64,000 nucleotides of DNA from NCBI RefSeq assembly GCF_000720325.1, contig NZ_JOJM01000028.1, forward strand, positions 1 through 64,000, written 5' to 3'. Each line of letters starts with the position of its first letter. The stretch's first letter is position 1. This DNA is from Streptomyces sp. NRRL B-1347 (lineage in GTDB: Bacteria > Actinomycetota > Actinomycetes > Streptomycetales > Streptomycetaceae). The notes below the pieces were generated by a model. The model ran no database searches. It saw only the letters and a list, made by a program, of their open reading frames with translations, and was not told the origin of the DNA. Below are positions 1-9,126 of this stretch, piece after piece. Both the position numbers and the translations under genes were made by a program.

Positions 1-420
1 GCCGGGCAGCGACAGGTGCGAGGGCAGGAGCGCCCCGCGGCAGCGCTGAGGCGCCAAGCCCCGGCCCCCGAAGCCGGGGAGGGCCGGGCGGGAGCATCCC
101 TCGGCAGCGGTGGGGCCGTGCCGAGGGGCGTCAGCCGCAGCGCCCCGCGGCAGCGGTGAGGCGGCCCCTGAGGTGCCAAGCCCCGGCCCCGAAGCCAGGG
201 AGAGGCGGGCGGGAGCATCCCGCAGCAGCGGTAGGGCCGTACTGAGGGGCGGCAGCCAGGCGGCACCTGGGGCGTCAGGCCAGGGGCTCCGAAACCGGGG
301 AGGGCCGGGCGGGAGCATCCCGCGGTAGCGGTGGGGCCGTGCCGAGGGGCGTCAGCCGCAGAGCCCGCGCGGTAGCGGTAGGGCCGTACCGGGGGCGTCA
401 GCCGCAGCGGGCCCGTGACA
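1..420. repeat. Degenerate GC-rich repeat block upstream of prfB
   Basis: No convincing gene lies here. Imperfect copies of one unit recur: a segment ending in GGGAGCATCC appears near 90, 211 and 311 (spacing about 121 and 100 nt), each followed by an AGCGGT-GGGCCGT-GGGGCG stretch. A companion segment (CGCCCCGCGGCAGCG followed by CCAAGCCCCGGCCC) appears near 31 and 141. The copies differ by scattered substitutions and short indels, so this is an old or drifting direct repeat rather than a recent duplication. It stops about 100 nt before prfB. A role is not evident; it could be the remnant of a repeat-rich coding sequence to the left or simple intergenic expansion. Confidence 0.55.
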
Positions 421-520
421 GGGGCCGTGAAGGCCGGGAGGGACCCGCCGGGGGCCGGGGCGGGGGTGCCCCCGGCCCCATGGGGGGAGGGACGACAGCC
501 GTAGCCGTTACGCTGGTGTC

Positions 521-1627
521 GTGGCAGTCGTCGACGTATCCGAAGAGCTCAAGTCCCTCTCCTCGACCATGGAGTCGATCGAGGCCGTCCTGGACCTCGA
601 CAAGCTGAGGGCAGACATCGCCGTGCTCGAGGAGCAGGCGGCCGCGCCGTCCCTCTGGGACGACCCGGACGCGGCGCAGAAGATCACCAGCAAGCTGAGC
701 CACCTCCAGGCGGAGGTGCGCAAGGCGGAGACCCTGCGCGGGCGCATCGACGACCTGGGCGTGCTCTTCGAGATGGCCGAGGAGGAGGACGACCCGGACA
801 CCCGCGCGGAGGCCGAGACGGAGCTCACGGCGGTCAAGAAGGCGCTGGACGAGATGGAGGTCCGCACCCTCCTCTCCGGCGAGTACGACGCGCGTGAGGC
901 CCTCGTCACCATCCGCGCGGAGGCCGGAGGCGTCGACGCCTCCGACTTCGCCGAGAAGCTCCAGCGCATGTACCTGCGCTGGGCCGAGCGCCACGGCTAC
1001 AAGACGGAGCTGTACGAGACGTCGTACGCGGAAGAGGCCGGCATCAAGTCGACCACCTTCGCCGTCCAGGCTCCGTACGCGTACGGCACGCTCTCCGTGG
1101 AGCAGGGCACGCACCGCCTGGTGCGCATCTCGCCGTTCGACAACCAGGGCCGCCGTCAGACGTCCTTCGCGGGCGTCGAGATCCTGCCCGTGGTCGAGCA
1201 GACCGACCACGTCGAGATCGACGAGAGCGAGCTGCGCGTCGACGTGTACCGCTCGTCGGGCCCCGGCGGCCAGGGCGTCAACACGACGGACTCCGCGGTC
1301 CGCCTGACCCACCTCCCCACCGGCATCGTCGTCTCCTGTCAGAACGAGCGCTCGCAGATCCAGAACAAGGCGACCGCGATGAACGTCCTCCAGGCGAAGC
1401 TGCTCGAGCGCCGCCGCCAGGAGGAGCAGGAGAAGATGAACGCCCTCAAGGGCGACGGCGGAAACTCCTGGGGCAACCAGATGCGTTCGTACGTCCTGCA
1501 CCCGTACCAGATGGTGAAGGACCTGCGGACGGAGCACGAAGTCGGTAACCCCGAAGCGGTGTTCAACGGCGAGATCGACGGCTTCCTCGAGGCCGGAATT
1601 CGCTGGCGCAAGCAGCAGGAGAAGTAA
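521..1627 (+). CDS. prfB: Peptide chain release factor 2 (RF2)
   Basis: Class I release factor of 368 residues that reads UGA/UAA stop codons and triggers peptidyl-tRNA hydrolysis on the ribosome. The sequence shows the RF2 discriminator tripeptide SPF at residues 204-206 and the universal catalytic GGQ at 249-251 in the context [10 protein letters not shown] coiled, acidic N-terminal domain (about 1-110) precedes the catalytic core, and the length is normal. There is no in-frame UGA of the kind used for E. coli RF2 autoregulatory frameshifting near the start. The GTG start at 521 is chosen because TACGCT (509-514) sits 6 nt upstream and no close Shine-Dalgarno sequence is seen, which fits a leaderless mRNA. 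Followed by a hairpin terminator. Confidence 0.97.
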   Translation: MAVVDVSEELKSLSSTMESIEAVLDLDKLRADIAVLEEQAAAPSLWDDPDAAQKITSKLSHLQAEVRKAETLRGRIDDLGVLFEMAEEEDDPDTRAEAETELTAVKKALDEMEVRTLLSGEYDAREALVTIRAEAGGVDASDFAEKLQRMYLRWAERHGYKTELYETSYAEEAGIKSTTFAVQAPYAYGTLSVEQGTHRLVRISPFDNQGRRQTSFAGVEILPVVEQTDHVEIDESELRVDVYRSSGPGGQGVNTTDSAVRLTHLPTGIVVSCQNERSQIQNKATAMNVLQAKLLERRRQEEQEKMNALKGDGGNSWGNQMRSYVLHPYQMVKDLRTEHEVGNPEAVFNGEIDGFLEAGIRWRKQQEK

Positions 1628-1737
1628 GCAGGAGCAGGACTCGGGGAAGTAATTTCGGCGCTTTGTCGACACGGCGGGTTTCCGCTCGTCGGCACGGCGG
1701 GTCTTCGCCGGAGCATCGCGCACCCCTCGGAATTCAC

Positions 1738-1768
1738 GGAAGCCGCGGCCTTCAAGGCCGCGGCTTCC
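1738..1768 (+). terminator. Hairpin terminator after prfB
   Basis: Perfect inverted repeat: 13-bp arms GGAAGCCGCGGCC / GGCCGCGGCTTCC around the 5-nt loop TTCAA, 110 nt after the prfB stop. There is no U-tract, as is usual in Streptomyces. The rest of 1628-2023 contains no gene I can support. Confidence 0.75.
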
Positions 1769-2023
1769 GCGTTCCGCAGGCCAGTTGTGGGCTTCTCGCG
1801 CTGGTTTCGTCACAGTCGCATGTCCGCTCGACGGTCAACTGAGCGCATAACGGTCATCGCGCGCGCAACGTCCTTGACGGTGCTCAGAAAAGTGGAAAGG
1901 CTAGCGGGCGGCATGCGCATCTCTGGGGCGCGTGTGATCCGGGAGGCCGACCGCGAGCCGTCCCGTGACCGGGGCCCCGGGCGCTGCCTCACTGACGTAT
2001 CAGCTACTGGGGGTAGCAGCCTG

Positions 2024-2695
2024 ATGACCAAGAAGACGCGCATCCGCATCGCGCGGATAGCCGCCGGCGCGGTGATCGCCGCCGGTGCGTCGCTCACCGC
2101 CGCGGGCGCCGCCTCGGCCCTGGACGTGGGCGTCGATCTGGGCGGCAAGGGCGCGAGCGCCTCCGCCGACGAGAACGGCATCGGTGTCGACGCGGACCTC
2201 CCGGGTGACGAGGACCCGGAGGAGCCCACCAACCCGCCGGAGCCGACCGACGAGCCGACCGAGCCGACGGAGCCGCCCGAGCCCACGGAGCCGACGCAGC
2301 CGCCGCGGCCCACGGACCCGACCGACCCGCCCCAGCCGACGGAACCGCCGCGGCCGACCGACCCGCCCAAGCCCACCAGCGACCCGAGCAAGCCGGGCGA
2401 GGGCGGCACCGGCGGCGGTGGCACCGGCGGCGGCAACGGCGCCGACCCCGACGGCGGCGGCGACCGGCCCGTCGAGCAGGGTCAGGGCAAGGACAGCCTG
2501 ACCGACACGGGCACCTCTCCGCAGCAGGTGGATCAGGTGGCCGACAAGGGCCAGGGCAAGAACGACGGCGAGCTGGCCGAGACCGGTGCCACCGAGGTGA
2601 CCTTCCTGGTCATCGGTGCCGCGACGATGATCGCGGGAGGCATCGGCTTCCGCCTCCTGCCGCGCCTGGTCGGCAACCGCGGGGCAGCCGCGTAA
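2024..2695 (+). CDS. Secreted Pro/Thr-rich protein with LAETG sortase anchor
   Basis: A 223-residue exported wall protein of unknown role. From the ATG at 2024 it has a basic N-terminus ([15 protein letters not shown]), a hydrophobic signal segment ending in GAASA near residue 32, a short acidic stretch, then a long run of Pro-Thr-Glu/Asp units (PTEP, PTDP) at about 66-125 and a Gly-rich patch. The C-terminus has LAETG, then a hydrophobic helix (about 193-212) and a short basic tail ([10 protein letters not shown]). LAxTG is the motif known for class E actinobacterial sortases, so covalent wall attachment is inferred. A second LTDTG string lies about 30 residues earlier, not followed by a membrane segment. 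The longer upstream frame was rejected because it would bury the signal peptide. Confidence 0.8.
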   Translation: MTKKTRIRIARIAAGAVIAAGASLTAAGAASALDVGVDLGGKGASASADENGIGVDADLPGDEDPEEPTNPPEPTDEPTEPTEPPEPTEPTQPPRPTDPTDPPQPTEPPRPTDPPKPTSDPSKPGEGGTGGGGTGGGNGADPDGGGDRPVEQGQGKDSLTDTGTSPQQVDQVADKGQGKNDGELAETGATEVTFLVIGAATMIAGGIGFRLLPRLVGNRGAAA

Positions 2696-2719
2696 CCCTC
2701 CCGGGTGGACAAGCAGGAA

Positions 2720-2751
2720 AAAGGCCCGGAGCCGCATGGCTCCGGGCCTTT
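2720..2751 (+). terminator. Intrinsic terminator after LAETG protein
   Basis: Perfect 14-bp stem AAAGGCCCGGAGCC / GGCTCCGGGCCTTT with loop GCAT, 25 nt past the stop codon. Flanking A and T residues on each side make it potentially bidirectional. Confidence 0.85.
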
Positions 2752-2883
2752 CTGTGCGCTCCGCCGGTGCGCGCGAACGGCCACCGGCGAACACGGTCGA
2801 TCACGGATGGTCGGTCACGGACAGTCGCAGCCGGTCGCGGTCCGGTCCACCGCGGTCGGGGCGCTCGGCCCCGGGCCCGGCGG

Positions 2884-3075
2884 TTACGCGGTCTGGTGCG
2901 CGAGCAGCGCCATCGCCGCGATCAGGACGACGAGCAGCCCTATCAGGGTCGCGGGGCTGAGGCCGCCGAAGGGGCCTTCCTGCTGCATGCGCTCCCGGTT
3001 GGCCCGGCACACGGGGCAGCGGCCCTCGCTCACAGGCGCCGCGCAGTTCGCGCACACCAACCTGTCAAAGGTCAT
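2884..3075 (-). CDS. Small zinc-ribbon membrane protein
   Basis: A 63-residue protein. The N-terminal half has C8-x2-C11 and C20-x2-C23 (CANC ... CPVC), a minimal zinc-ribbon knuckle. The C-terminal half has one hydrophobic helix (about 43-60, [16 protein letters not shown]), so it is probably a single-pass membrane protein with a cytoplasmic metal knuckle. The ATG at 3075 is favoured because a strong GGGAGGAG lies 7-10 nt upstream; the frame extends 6 codons further but without such a site. It is divergent from ftsE across about 240 nt. I do not recognise a named family. Codon bias and the ribosome-binding site support a real gene. Confidence 0.7.
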   Translation of the reverse strand: MTFDRLVCANCAAPVSEGRCPVCRANRERMQQEGPFGGLSPATLIGLLVVLIAAMALLAHQTA

Positions 3076-3315
3076 GCGCTTCTCCTCCCGCACAGTCTCA
3101 GCCTGCCCAACGCTCTGGGAACCTCAACCGTTCCCCCTACCACTGTGCCAGCTTCCACGGATTTCGGCGCGGCCCGCCCGCAGCCGCCGGTTTCCGGCCG
3201 ATCCGCCCCCTCCAGGATCCGCGACAAATCGCGCAACTCAGGACGCCGACTGCGCTCGCCTACCGCATTCGCGTATGGTCACGCTCACCTACCCCCGGCT
3301 ACCCGTGGTGCATCC

Positions 3316-4005
3316 GTGATCCGATTCGACAACGTCTCCAAGGCCTATCCGAAGCAGAACCGTCCGGCGCTCCGCGATGTGTCGCTGGAGATCGAAAAGG
3401 GCGAGTTCGTCTTCCTGGTGGGGTCATCCGGCTCCGGAAAGTCCACCTTCCTGCGGCTGATCCTCCGCGAGGAGCGCACCAGCCACGGCCAGGTGCACGT
3501 CCTGGGCAAGGACCTGGCCCGGCTCTCCAACTGGAAGGTGCCGCACATGCGCCGCCAGCTGGGCACCGTCTTCCAGGACTTCCGGCTCCTGCCGAACAAG
3601 ACCGTCGCCGAGAACGTGGCCTTCGCCCAGGAGGTCATCGGCAAGTCGCGCGGCGAGATCCGCAAGTCCGTGCCCCAGGTGCTCGACCTCGTCGGGCTCG
3701 GCGGCAAGGAGGACCGGATGCCCGGCGAGCTCTCCGGTGGTGAGCAGCAGCGCGTGGCGATCGCCCGCGCCTTCGTCAACCGCCCGAAGCTGCTGATCGC
3801 CGACGAGCCGACGGGCAACCTCGACCCGCAGACCTCCGTCGGCATCATGAAGCTGCTCGACCGCATCAACCGGACCGGCACCACCGTCGTGATGGCCACC
3901 CACGACCAGCAGATCGTGGACCAGATGCGCAAGCGGGTCATCGAGCTGGAGAAGGGCCGTCTCGTCCGCGACCAGTCCCGCGGCGTCTACGGCTACCAGC
4001 ACTGA
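3316..4005 (+). CDS. ftsE: Cell-division ABC ATPase FtsE
   Basis: A 229-residue cytoplasmic ATPase of the FtsEX complex, which in other bacteria couples ATP hydrolysis to activation of septal or wall hydrolases. Walker A GSSGSGKS is at 36-43, the ABC signature LSGGEQQ at 139-145 and Walker B LLIADEP at 159-165, followed by an H-loop (ATHD). The GTG start at 3316 begins [12 protein letters not shown], the usual FtsE N-terminus; the frame is open further upstream but reads as non-coding there. ftsX follows after 107 nt. No hydrolase or PcsB-like partner is adjacent, although an S41 protease lies two genes downstream. Confidence 0.96.
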   Translation: MIRFDNVSKAYPKQNRPALRDVSLEIEKGEFVFLVGSSGSGKSTFLRLILREERTSHGQVHVLGKDLARLSNWKVPHMRRQLGTVFQDFRLLPNKTVAENVAFAQEVIGKSRGEIRKSVPQVLDLVGLGGKEDRMPGELSGGEQQRVAIARAFVNRPKLLIADEPTGNLDPQTSVGIMKLLDRINRTGTTVVMATHDQQIVDQMRKRVIELEKGRLVRDQSRGVYGYQH

Positions 4006-4112
4006 TTCGACGACTGCCCCCGTCGGCGGCCGGCCTCTCCTGTCCCCGTGGCCGGCCCTGACGACCCGCCTGCCGGAACCATCTGTTCCACCTGATCCAC
4101 CGAAAGGCCGCC

Positions 4113-5030
4113 ATGCGCGCCCAGTTCGTCCTGTCGGAGATCGGCGTCGGTCTCCGCCGCAACCTCACGATGACCTTCGCCGTCGTCGTGTCCGTCGCCC
4201 TCTCGCTCGCCCTGTTCGGCGGCTCGCTGCTCATGCGCGACCAGGTGAGCACGATGAAGGGCTACTGGTACGACAAGGTCAACGTCTCGATCTTCCTCTG
4301 CAACAAGGCGGACGCCGAGCAGGACCCCAAGTGCGCCAAGGGCGCCGTCACCAACGAGCAGAAGGACCGGATCCTCACCGACCTCAAGAAGATGTCGGTC
4401 GTGGACACCGTCGAGCACGAGTCGGCGGACGAGGCGTACAAGCACTACAAGGAGCAGTTCGGCGACTCGCCGCTGTCCAGCTCCCTGACGCCGGACCAGA
4501 TGCAGGAGTCGTACCGCATCAAGCTGAAGGACCCGGAGAAGTACCAGGTGGTGGCCACCGCCTTCTCCGGGCGTGACGGGGTGCAGTCGGTGGAGGACCA
4601 GAAGGGCGTCCTGGACAACCTCTTCGAGCTGCTCAACGGCATGAACAAGGCGGCGCTCGCGGTGATGGCCCTGATGCTGGTCGTCGCCCTGATGCTGATC
4701 GTCAACACGGTGCGGGTCTCGGCGTTCAGCCGTCGCCGTGAAACCGGGATCATGCGTCTGGTGGGCGCGTCCAGCCTCTACATCCAGATGCCGTTCATCC
4801 TGGAGGCCGCCGTCTCCGGGCTCATCGGCGGCGGGCTCGCCTGTGGCTTCCTGCTGCTCGGCCGCTACTTCATCATCGACCACGGCCTGGAGCTCTCCGA
4901 GAAGCTGACGCTGATCAACTTCATCGGCTGGGACTCCGTCTTCGCGGTCCTTCCACTGGTCCTCGTCATCGGACTGCTGATGCCCGCCCTTGCCGCTTTC
5001 CTCGCGTTGCGCAAGTACCTGAAGGTGTGA
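4113..5030 (+). CDS. ftsX: Cell-division membrane protein FtsX
   Basis: Integral membrane partner of FtsE, 305 residues. The topology is typical: one N-terminal transmembrane helix (about 17-41), a large extracytoplasmic loop (about 45-175, with two cysteines in the FLCNK and DPKCAK contexts), then three C-terminal helices (about 182-203, 230-252, 275-297). The conserved FtsX/MacB-type sequence RRRETGIMRLVGAS lies between the second and third helices. The start ATG at 4113 has GAAAGG just upstream. Transcription with ftsE is likely given the shared direction and 107-nt gap without a hairpin. Confidence 0.96.
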   Translation: MRAQFVLSEIGVGLRRNLTMTFAVVVSVALSLALFGGSLLMRDQVSTMKGYWYDKVNVSIFLCNKADAEQDPKCAKGAVTNEQKDRILTDLKKMSVVDTVEHESADEAYKHYKEQFGDSPLSSSLTPDQMQESYRIKLKDPEKYQVVATAFSGRDGVQSVEDQKGVLDNLFELLNGMNKAALAVMALMLVVALMLIVNTVRVSAFSRRRETGIMRLVGASSLYIQMPFILEAAVSGLIGGGLACGFLLLGRYFIIDHGLELSEKLTLINFIGWDSVFAVLPLVLVIGLLMPALAAFLALRKYLKV

Positions 5031-5073
5031 GGCGGCGGGCGGCGCGGGGTGCCGCTGATGTGAGGAGTGCCTC

Positions 5074-5107
5074 GGGCGCCGTGCGGTCAACCGACCGTAC
5101 GGCGCCC
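5074..5107 (+). terminator. Hairpin between ftsX and S41 protease gene
   Basis: Near-perfect inverted repeat GGGCGCCGTGCGGTC / GACCGTACGGCGCCC (14 of 15 pairs plus one G-U) around the loop AACC, 43 nt after ftsX. It separates ftsEX from the next gene, which has its own promoter-like TAGACT at 5118-5123. Confidence 0.65.
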
Positions 5108-5130
5108 CTCGTTGTCCTAGACTCACCGAC

Positions 5131-6324
5131 ATGTCAGGCCCCGATTGGCTCGCCTCGCCCCGCCGCATCCGCCGCGGGGCAGCCCTGACATTGGTGTTCG
5201 CGAGCGTGCTCGCCACCGGCGCGGCCACCGGCTCCTGGAGCGAGGACCCCCCGGAAGGCCGGAACTCTGCGGCACCCCCCACCCGTTCCCTCGCCTCCTC
5301 GCGCGAACGCGACCGGGACCGGGACCGGGATCCCGCCGAGGAGGCGGCGGACGCCGCCGCCGAGGCCATGGCCGACGGCAAGTCCGGCACCGAGGCCGCC
5401 GAGGACGCGGTCAGCCGCAGCGGCGACCGCTGGGCCTCGGTGTACTCGCAGGGCGAGTACAAGGAGTTCGAGCAGGCCCTGGGCGGCGCCTACACGGGCG
5501 TCGGCCTGTGGGCCCGGCGCGCCGCCGACGGCCGCATCGAGGTGTCGAAGGTGCGCGGCGACGGCCCCGCCGCCCGCGCGGGCATCCGCCAGGGCGACCG
5601 GCTCACCACCGTGGACGGCCGCAAGGTCAAGGGCCGCCCGGTGACGGAGGTCGTGTCCCTGCTGCGCGGCGCCCGCGAGGGCACCCCGGTCGCGCTCGGC
5701 CTGGAGCGCGGCACGCGCGCGTGGCGGACGACGCTGCACCGCGAGCGCCTGTCGACGGACTCGGTGAGCGTGACCCGGCTCCGCGACGGCGCCGTGAAGA
5801 TCAAGGTGGACGCGTTCACCAAGGGCTCGGGCGCGGCCGTGCGCGACGCGGTGCGGCGGGCCCCCCGGGGCGCCGGTGTCCTGCTCGACCTGCGGGGCAA
5901 CGCGGGCGGCCTGGTCACCGAGGCCGTCACCGCCGCATCGGCGCTGCTCGACGGCGGCCTGGTGGCGACGTACGACGTCCGCGGACGCCAGCGCGCGCTG
6001 CACGCGCGGCCCGGCGGCGACGCGGCGAGACCCGTGGTCGCGCTCGTCGACGGCGGCACGATGAGCGCGGCCGAGCTGCTCACCGGGGCCCTCCAGGACC
6101 GCGGGCGCGCGGTCGTCGTGGGCTCCAGGACCTTCGGCAAGGGCTCGGTGCAGATGCCGAGCCGGCTGCCCGACGGCTCCGTCGCCGAACTGACGGTCGG
6201 GCACTACCGCACCCCTTCGGGGCGGGGCGTCGACGGCCGGGGCATCACCCCGGACCTGGAGGTCGACGGCGGCGCCCAGGAGCGGGCCGAGACAGTATTG
6301 ACTGGCCTCGGACCCCCCTCGTAG
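5131..6324 (+). CDS. S41-family C-terminal processing peptidase (PDZ protease)
   Basis: Membrane-anchored or secreted serine protease of 397 residues. A basic N-terminus and hydrophobic helix (about 16-34) are followed by an Ala/Glu/Asp-rich linker, a PDZ domain (about 100-185, with ARAGIRQGDRL and DGRKV) and the S41 catalytic domain. The Ser-Lys dyad is visible: Ser312 in GGTMSAAELL and Lys337 in TFGKGSVQ, spaced 25 residues as in CtpA enzymes. These proteases trim or degrade envelope proteins from the C-terminus; the substrate here is unknown. TAGACT ends 7 nt before the ATG and there is no Shine-Dalgarno sequence, suggesting a leaderless transcript. smpB starts 18 nt after the stop, so co-transcription is likely. 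Confidence 0.93.
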   Translation: MSGPDWLASPRRIRRGAALTLVFASVLATGAATGSWSEDPPEGRNSAAPPTRSLASSRERDRDRDRDPAEEAADAAAEAMADGKSGTEAAEDAVSRSGDRWASVYSQGEYKEFEQALGGAYTGVGLWARRAADGRIEVSKVRGDGPAARAGIRQGDRLTTVDGRKVKGRPVTEVVSLLRGAREGTPVALGLERGTRAWRTTLHRERLSTDSVSVTRLRDGAVKIKVDAFTKGSGAAVRDAVRRAPRGAGVLLDLRGNAGGLVTEAVTAASALLDGGLVATYDVRGRQRALHARPGGDAARPVVALVDGGTMSAAELLTGALQDRGRAVVVGSRTFGKGSVQMPSRLPDGSVAELTVGHYRTPSGRGVDGRGITPDLEVDGGAQERAETVLTGLGPPS

Positions 6325-6342
6325 TGCGAAAATGGCCGCACT

Positions 6343-6864
6343 ATGGCTAAGGAAAAGGTGAAGCGCAAGGCGGCGAAGGCCGAGGCCAAGGCCGCCCGCC
6401 CCAAGATGATCGCGCAGAACAAGAAGGCGCGGCACGACTACCACATCCTGGACACGTACGAGTGCGGCGTGGTCCTGATGGGCACCGAGGTCAAGTCCCT
6501 CAGGCTCGGCCGGGCCTCCCTGGTGGACGGCTTCGTGCAGATCGACGGCCACGAGGCCTGGCTGCACAACATCCACATCCCGGAGTACGTCCAGGGCACG
6601 TGGACCAACCACTCCGCCAAGCGCAAGCGCAAGCTGCTGCTGCACCGCGCGGAGATCGACAAGCTGGAGGCGAAGTCCCAGGAGACGGGGCACACGCTCG
6701 TACCGCTCGCGCTGTACTTCAAGGACAGCCGCGTCAAGGTCGAGATCGCGCTCGCCAAGGGCAAGAAGGAGTTCGACAAGCGGCAGACGCTGCGCGAGAA
6801 GCAGGACCTGCGCGAGACGAACCGCGCGATCTCCGCCGTCCGGCGGCGCCAGGGCATCGCCTAG
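6343..6864 (+). CDS. smpB: SsrA-binding protein SmpB
   Basis: Protein partner of tmRNA, 173 residues, that delivers alanyl-tmRNA to stalled ribosomes. It has a Lys/Ala-rich N-terminal extension, the SmpB core with [17 protein letters not shown] and [14 protein letters not shown], and the conserved basic C-terminal tail region ([15 protein letters not shown]) that occupies the empty mRNA channel. The ATG at 6343 is 18 nt after the protease stop. Its RNA partner ssrA follows 110 nt downstream on the same strand, the classic arrangement. Confidence 0.97.
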   Translation: MAKEKVKRKAAKAEAKAARPKMIAQNKKARHDYHILDTYECGVVLMGTEVKSLRLGRASLVDGFVQIDGHEAWLHNIHIPEYVQGTWTNHSAKRKRKLLLHRAEIDKLEAKSQETGHTLVPLALYFKDSRVKVEIALAKGKKEFDKRQTLREKQDLRETNRAISAVRRRQGIA

Positions 6865-6885
6865 GCCCCCTGGCGGGGAATGCGC

Positions 6886-6915
6886 TGGCACGCGACGGCG
6901 TTGGTCACGTACGAT
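6886..6915 (+). promoter_or_regulatory. Candidate ssrA promoter
   Basis: TGGCAC (6886-6891) and TACGAT (6910-6915) are spaced 18 nt, fitting a housekeeping-type promoter. The predicted start, near 6922, leaves a 5' leader of about 50 nt to be removed to give the mature tmRNA end at 6975. Based on the sequence only. Confidence 0.4.
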
Positions 6916-6974
6916 GGTTCATGCTCCGCTGGTGACGGGGCGGCCCCTCCTCGGAGGGTTTGAAAAATCAACAT

Positions 6975-7342
6975 GGGGATGATCGGTTTCGACAGCGGAT
7001 GTCGAAGCAGGGGAAGCGTGTCGAGGAAGCGGCAATGATCTCGTTAACCATATGTCGCAACCAATAATCGCCAACACCAAGCGCGATTCCTTCGCCCTCG
7101 CTGCCTAAGTAGCGACTTTGCGAAGTGTCAGCCCGGGGCTGTTCCCGACCCGGATCCTGGCATCAGCTAGGGGACTAAACTTCTAGACCCGGTCACGGGG
7201 CCTAGGAGGAAATCAAACAGTGACTGAGCCCGTCGGAGACTTGTCCACGTGATCTCCGGGGCTGAGAAAATCGCAGTGGACTGCACACGGAGAAGCCCTG
7301 ATTCTGCACCGTTGGACGCGGGTTCGATTCCCGCCATCTCCA
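6975..7342 (+). ncRNA. ssrA: Transfer-messenger RNA (tmRNA)
   Basis: The 5' GGGGATG and 3' CATCTCC pair as a 7-bp acceptor stem (one G-U), followed by discriminator A7342. CCA is not encoded. The 3' part holds the T-arm GCGGGTTCGATTCCCGC. The tag reading frame runs 7070-7108 and encodes ANTKRDSFALAA then TAA, ending in the expected ALAA degradation signal; the resume codon is GCC. SmpB is encoded just upstream. Pseudoknot-like GC stems lie between the tag and the T-arm. As I recall the tags of other streptomycetes, this one looks a few residues shorter between RDS and FALAA. Confidence 0.95.
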
Positions 7343-7395
7343 CGAAGGCGACAGGCGACGTGTGCCCGCGGACAGCGCGGGCCACGTCGCCTTCG
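7343..7395 (+). terminator. Terminator of ssrA
   Basis: CGAAGGCGAC at 7343 pairs with GTCGCCTTCG ending at 7395, with further GC pairing inside (GCCCGCG / CGCGGGC) and one bulge. It is followed by TATTTTCT and starts immediately after the tmRNA 3' end. A second short hairpin (CGCGGC TTC GCCGCG) follows. Confidence 0.75.
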
Positions 7396-7527
7396 TATTT
7401 TCTGCGCGGCTTCGCCGCGCGAGGCGGGGGCTCCGCCACCCGCACCCCCCTGGCCCAGGCCCCCCTGGCCCAGGTCGTGGCGCGGCCTACTGTTGCGAGG
7501 GGCCGTCATCCGGGATCCTCCAGGGTC

Positions 7528-9126
7528 ATGAGTAGACCCGTGAGTCGCGTCAACACCCGCATGCGCCACTGGATCTGGCCCGCCGTCCTCGGCGTCGCCG
7601 CCGCCTCGCTGTCCCTCAGCGCCCCGGCCGGGGCCGACGCCGAGCGCAGCGGGCTCCCCGAAGCCATCGACACCATCCTCGGCGACCCCCGTATGGAAGG
7701 CGGCGTCGCCAGCGTCGTGGTCGCCGACGCCAAGAGCGGCGACGTCCTCTACCGGCACCGGCCGACCGGGCGGCTCATGCCCGCGTCCAACACCAAGATG
7801 CTCACCTCGGCCGCCGCCCTGGAGGTCCTCGGCCCCGACCACCGGTTCACCACGGACGTCCTCGCCGACGGCGAGCGGCACGGGCCCGTGCTCAAGGGGG
7901 ACCTGTATCTGCGCGGCACCGGCGACCCGACGACCCTCGCCAAGGACTACGACGCGCTGGCCGCGAAGGTCGCCGCGGCCGGCGTCCGGCGGGTCTCGGG
8001 TCGGCTCGTCGCCGACGACACCCGGTTCGACGACCGGCGCGTCGGCGACACCTGGGGCGCCGACGACGAGTCGTCGTACTACGCGGCCCAGATCTCGGCC
8101 CTCAGCCTCGCCCCCGACACGGACTACGACACCGGGACCGTCATCGTCGAGGTGACGCCGGGCGCGGCCCCCGGGGACGAGCCGCGCGTGTCCCTCACCC
8201 CGAGGACCGGCTACGTGGACATCGACCTGCGCGCCACCACGGGCGCCGCGGGCAGCGGGAACAGCCTCGCCGTCGAGCGGCGGCACGGCGAGAACACCAT
8301 CACCGTCACGGGCTCCGTCCCGGCGGGCGCCGCGGCCGTCAAGGAGTGGGTGACCGTCTGGGAGCCCACCCGGTACGCCGCCGCCGTCTTCCGGGACGCG
8401 CTCGCCGCCCACGGGGTGAAGGTCAGCGGGCCGACCAAGGCGGGGCGCGCGACCCCGAAGGACGCGCGGGCACTGGCATCGCACGCCTCCATGCCGGTCA
8501 AGGACCTGCTCGTCCCGTTCATGAAGCTGTCCAACAACATGCACGCCGAACACCTGACGAAGGCCATGGGGCACAAGGCGACCGGGCGCCCCGGCAGTTG
8601 GGGCGACGGGATCGCGGCGATCGGCGGCTATCTGAAGACGGCGGGCGTCGACCCGGGCAAGCTGCGCCAGGTCGACGGCTCCGGCCTGTCGCGCAAGGAC
8701 AACATCGCCGCCGACCAGCTCATCACGCTGCTGCGCTCGGCCAAGGGCGAGCCCTGGTTCGCCGACTGGTACCGGTCCCTGCCGGTGGCCTGCGAGCCGG
8801 ACAAGTTCGTCGGCGGCACGCTGCGCACCCGCATGTGCGGGACCCCCGCCGCCCGCAACGTGCGCGCCAAGACGGGGACACTGACCGGCGCGTCCGCCCT
8901 CTCCGGGTACGTGACCGACGCGGGCGGGCGCGAGCTGGTCTTCAGCATCGTCCTCAACAACCACCTGGCCTCCTCGGTGAAGCCCGTGGAGGACGCGATC
9001 GTCGTCACGCTCGCCAGGTCCACCGCGGACAAGGCGGTCCTGGTGGAGCCGCGCGCGGGCCGTGCCGGTGCCGGGGAGCGGGGCGGCGGCCTGGAGTGCT
9101 CGTGGGTCAAGCCCGCCCGGTGCTGA
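7528..9126 (+). CDS. dacB: D-alanyl-D-alanine carboxypeptidase/endopeptidase (PBP4, peptidase S13)
   Basis: Exported penicillin-binding protein of 532 residues that trims or cleaves peptidoglycan stem peptides. A signal peptide (to about residue 40, ending GADA) precedes the S13 catalytic fold. All three active-site motifs are present: SxxK as SNTK (Ser87-Lys90), SxN as SNN (335-337) and KTG (448-450). The large insertion between the first two motifs, typical of PBP4, is present. The ATG at 7528 is chosen because the signal peptide follows it directly; the open frame further upstream runs into ssrA. The stop overlaps the convergent MFS gene by 20 nt. Confidence 0.93.
   Translation: MSRPVSRVNTRMRHWIWPAVLGVAAASLSLSAPAGADAERSGLPEAIDTILGDPRMEGGVASVVVADAKSGDVLYRHRPTGRLMPASNTKMLTSAAALEVLGPDHRFTTDVLADGERHGPVLKGDLYLRGTGDPTTLAKDYDALAAKVAAAGVRRVSGRLVADDTRFDDRRVGDTWGADDESSYYAAQISALSLAPDTDYDTGTVIVEVTPGAAPGDEPRVSLTPRTGYVDIDLRATTGAAGSGNSLAVERRHGENTITVTGSVPAGAAAVKEWVTVWEPTRYAAAVFRDALAAHGVKVSGPTKAGRATPKDARALASHASMPVKDLLVPFMKLSNNMHAEHLTKAMGHKATGRPGSWGDGIAAIGGYLKTAGVDPGKLRQVDGSGLSRKDNIAADQLITLLRSAKGEPWFADWYRSLPVACEPDKFVGGTLRTRMCGTPAARNVRAKTGTLTGASALSGYVTDAGGRELVFSIVLNNHLASSVKPVEDAIVVTLARSTADKAVLVEPRAGRAGAGERGGGLECSWVKPARC

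Noticed and set aside
2767..3315. N-terminal extension of FtsE
   Set aside because: The added 183 residues are Arg-rich and lack homology to FtsE; they overlap the small zinc-ribbon gene on the other strand.
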